NCBI GenBank assembly: GCA_030836925.1
Contig: JAUPLK010000092.1
Coordinates: forward strand, 1 to 6,690
Reading direction: 5' to 3'
Origin: Pseudomonadota bacterium
Lineage (GTDB): Bacteria > Pseudomonadota > Gammaproteobacteria > Steroidobacterales > GCA-2729495
Length of the DNA: 6,690 bases
In this document: piece after piece, positions 5,210 through 6,690 of the stretch
How positions within the stretch are numbered: the stretch's first letter is position 1
Layout of the letters: each line of letters starts with the position of its first letter
The notes under the pieces: model-generated
The model's input: the letters and a program-made list of their open reading frames with translations, nothing else
Database searches by the model: none
Told to the model about the DNA's origin: nothing
Made by a program: the position numbers and the translations under genes

Positions 5210-5698
5210 CTACCCGCGGCGCAGCAGCCGGCTCTTCTGGCGTTGCCAGTCGCGGTCCTTGATGGTCTCGCGCTTGTCCTGGTTTTTCTTGCCTTTGGCG
5301 AGCCCCAGCGTGACCTTGACCTTGCCCTTGTCCCAGCGCATGGCGAGCGGCACCAGGGTGTAGCCGTCGCGCTCGACGTTGCTGCGCAGCCGGTCGATCT
5401 CGCGGCGGTGGAGCAGCAGCTTGCGCAGGCGCACGGGGTCGGGATCCACATGCGTGGAGGCCGAGGGCAGGGGTGCGATGTTGGCGCCGAGCAGCCACAC
5501 CTCGTTGTCGCGGAAGATGGCGTAGGACTCTTTCAGGTTGCCGCGCGCGGCACGCAGTGCCTTGACTTCCCAGCCGGTCAGCGCGATGCCGGCCTCGATC
5601 TGGTCTTCGATGAAATAGTCGAAGCGCGCCTTGCGGTTTTCGACGATCAGGCTGCTGCCGGCGCTGTTGGCCGGCTTGCTGGACTTGGCTGCTTTCAT
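5210..5698 (-). CDS. smpB: SsrA-binding protein SmpB
   Basis: This 162-residue cytoplasmic protein matches the family length (E. coli 160). It binds the tRNA-like part of tmRNA and takes the place of the missing codon-anticodon pair in the decoding centre. Landmarks are NRKARFDYFIEDQIEAG at 21-37, LTGWEVKALRA at 40-50, GANIAPLPSASTHVDPDPVR at 71-90, RKLLLHRREI at 92-101, GYTLVPLAMRW at 112-122, and LAKGKKNQDKRETIKDRDW at 133-151. The basic C-terminal tail, which probes the empty mRNA channel, is complete (QRQKSRLLRRG). ATG at 5698 fits the family. No Shine-Dalgarno precedes it (GACCC abuts the ATG). It is divergent from ratA across 78 bp and lies upstream of its partner ssrA on the same strand. 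Confidence 0.97.
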   Translation of the reverse strand: MKAAKSSKPANSAGSSLIVENRKARFDYFIEDQIEAGIALTGWEVKALRAARGNLKESYAIFRDNEVWLLGANIAPLPSASTHVDPDPVRLRKLLLHRREIDRLRSNVERDGYTLVPLAMRWDKGKVKVTLGLAKGKKNQDKRETIKDRDWQRQKSRLLRRG

Positions 5699-5776
5699 GG
5701 GTCAATTGTCGGCGAGGCGCAGTTCGGCAACAATCCTGCCAAGTTTGTACTCACAGCGAAAGCGAAATCGTTCCAC
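5699..5776. promoter_or_regulatory. Divergent promoter region between smpB and ratA
   Basis: This 78-bp gap must contain start signals for both genes. It holds patches richer in A+T than its surroundings (CAATTGTC near 5703, AAGTTTGTAC near 5741). TTGGCA on the minus strand (5742-5737) resembles a -35 box, but no -10 lies at the expected spacing. No operator was recognised. Confidence 0.3.
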
Positions 5777-6208
5777 ATGCGTGAAGTTCACCGCAGTGCC
5801 ATCGTGCCGTATCCGGCGCCGGCCATGTATGCACTGGTCTCCGATCTCGAGGCCTATCCGCAGTTTCTGCCCGGTTGCACGGGCAGCTCGGTGCTGGAGC
5901 GCGCGGCCGACTCCGTGCTGGCCAGCCTGTCGCTGTCCAAGGGGCCCTTCAACGCCACCTTCACCACGCGCAATGTGCTCGATCCGCCGCGCGGCATGAG
6001 CATGGAGCTGGTCGATGGGCCGTTCAGCAGCCTGCACGGTAAGTGGACGCTGGTGCCGCTCGGTGAGCAGGGTTGTCGCATCGAGCTGCGGGTGCGCTTC
6101 GAGTTTGCCAGCAGCACGCGCGATCTGCTGCTCGGGCCGGCCTTTGAACTGACCTGCGGCGGACTGGTCGATGCCTTTGTCAGCCGGGCCAGAAAACTCT
6201 ATGGCTGA
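5777..6208 (+). CDS. ratA: RatA family START/COQ10-like protein
   Basis: This 143-residue protein has one START/polyketide-cyclase-like domain. Landmarks are VPYPAPAMYALVSDLEAYPQ at 10-29, FLPGCTGSSVLE at 30-41, FTTRNVLDPP at 62-71, MELVDGPFSSLHGKW at 76-90 and the C-terminal helix GLVDAFVSRARKLYG. These match E. coli RatA closely. E. coli RatA was described as a toxin blocking 70S ribosome formation, but the family is homologous to COQ10, a lipid-binding chaperone of ubiquinone. I consider the ubiquinone role more likely. ATG at 5777 fits the family start, although the frame stays open upstream to 5243 through the antisense of smpB. There is no strong Shine-Dalgarno. It overlaps ratB by 8 nt. 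Confidence 0.94.
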   Translation: MREVHRSAIVPYPAPAMYALVSDLEAYPQFLPGCTGSSVLERAADSVLASLSLSKGPFNATFTTRNVLDPPRGMSMELVDGPFSSLHGKWTLVPLGEQGCRIELRVRFEFASSTRDLLLGPAFELTCGGLVDAFVSRARKLYG

Positions 6209-6506
6209 GCTGATCGAGGTGGAGGTAGCCTGTGCACGGCCGGAGTTGCAGGTGGTCAGGGTACTGAGCGTCCCCGTGGGTACACGGGCGCGTGACGCGC
6301 TGAAGCTGTCGGGCATCGGTGCGCAGTTTGCAGGGCTCGACCTCGAGCGCTGTGCACTGGGCATCTACGGACGGGAGATCAGCGGCGAGCGCGAGCTCCA
6401 GGCCGGCGACCGGTTGGAAGTGTATCGCCCCCTGTACAAGGACCCGCGCACGGCGCGCCGGGAAGCGGTCGCGCAGGGTACGGTGCTCGGCCGCTCCTGT
6501 CGCTGA
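6201..6506 (+). CDS. ratB: RnfH/RatB family protein (UPF0125, ubiquitin-like fold)
   Basis: This 101-residue protein belongs to the RnfH/RatB family, which has a beta-grasp (ubiquitin/ThiS-like) fold. Signatures are VEVACARPELQ at 7-17, the central GLDLERCALGIYGRE at 45-59, and LQAGDRLEVYRPLYKDPRTARRE at 66-88 read in two blocks; E. coli RnfH has the same YRPLxxDPK/R pattern. Its biochemical role is not settled; the neighbour name RatB comes only from its position beside ratA. The start at ATG 6201 overlaps the ratA stop (ATGGCTGA), indicating translational coupling. An in-frame ATG at 6171 inside ratA is less likely. The gene ends 6 bp before the convergent bamE stop, so no separate terminator fits between them. 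Confidence 0.92.
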   Translation: MAELIEVEVACARPELQVVRVLSVPVGTRARDALKLSGIGAQFAGLDLERCALGIYGREISGERELQAGDRLEVYRPLYKDPRTARREAVAQGTVLGRSCR

Positions 6507-6512
6507 CGCGCA

Positions 6513-6690
6513 TCAGGAGGGTCTGTCGACTGGCACGTCCTGGTCGATCCTGGTCACCGGGTCCTCCTCGAACCAGACGATCACCCAGTGCTGCAGGGCT
6601 GTGCGGCTCTTGCCCGGCCTGAGGTAGTACATGTAGTCCCAGCGATCCTTGCGGAATCCCGTGCCGGCCACCGGTGTGCCAAGCAGAAAT
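6513..6690 (-). CDS. bamE: Outer membrane assembly factor BamE, C-terminal part
   Basis: The last 58 codons and TGA stop (6515-6513) of a minus-strand gene enter from the right edge. The visible sequence has LLGTPVAGTGFRKDRWDYMY at residues 2-21 of the fragment, then YLRPGKSRT and WVIVWFEEDPVTRID. This is the conserved C-terminal half of the BamE (SmpA/OmlA) fold, an outer-membrane lipoprotein of the beta-barrel assembly complex that binds BamD. The N-terminal signal and lipobox lie outside the window. The position next to ratB in convergent orientation is the usual gammaproteobacterial arrangement. Confidence 0.92.
   Translation of the reverse strand, partial: FLLGTPVAGTGFRKDRWDYMYYLRPGKSRTALQHWVIVWFEEDPVTRIDQDVPVDRPS

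Noticed and set aside
4989..5705. A 238-residue minus-strand frame running across ssrA and smpB.
   Set aside because: It is out of frame with smpB and only joins the tmRNA tag frame by chance; both real genes explain the DNA.
5777..6506. ratA-ratB as a toxin-antitoxin system.
   Set aside because: The name is historical. The proteins match the COQ10-like and RnfH families in their usual conserved housekeeping position, and ratB is not a recognised antitoxin type.

Overview
The window looks like chromosomal DNA of a GC-rich gammaproteobacterium. The best evidence is the block bamE | ratA-ratB | smpB-ssrA, an arrangement typical of Gammaproteobacteria, together with a tmRNA encoding the tag ANDDNYALAA and a REP-like palindrome of a kind common in pseudomonads and xanthomonads. 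I cannot name a genus. A Xanthomonadales/Nevskiales-like or Chromatiales-like lineage is only a guess.

Layout. Positions 1-1158 (minus strand) hold a FieF-type divalent cation efflux protein. It is followed directly by the start of a small lipoprotein gene that runs off the left edge. After a 147-bp divergent spacer, 1306-3253 (plus) holds a ten-helix DMT/EamA transporter and, 13 bp after its stop, an arsenite S-adenosylmethionine methyltransferase (arsM). A Tat-exported, cysteine-free DUF1838 protein (3270-4163, minus) converges on arsM and is divergent from a four-helix DUF2269 membrane protein (4257-4715, plus). A 9-bp-stem hairpin then separates that gene from ssrA (4749-5113, minus). smpB (5210-5698, minus) lies upstream of ssrA in the same direction. 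Divergent from smpB are ratA and ratB (5777-6506, plus, overlapping by 8 nt), which converge on the 3' end of bamE (6513-6690, minus).

How the genes work together. smpB and ssrA are the two parts of trans-translation ribosome rescue. ratA encodes a START/COQ10-like protein probably linked to ubiquinone function, and bamE belongs to the outer-membrane assembly machine. These are housekeeping genes. The left half is more accessory: metal efflux (FieF), and a probable two-gene unit joining a small-molecule exporter to arsenic methylation. No arsR, arsC, arsB or acr3 gene is present, so a role for the transporter in arsenic handling is inference.

The most unusual structure is a roughly 43-bp direct repeat present exactly twice (2155-2196 and 3255-3298), one copy on each side of arsM. 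Copy 1 encodes the last 14 residues and stop of the DMT transporter on the plus strand. Copy 2 encodes the last residues and stop of the DUF1838 protein on the minus strand. Two unrelated genes therefore end inside the same small repeat, read in opposite orientations. No transposase, integrase, CRISPR array or ordinary tRNA gene is visible.
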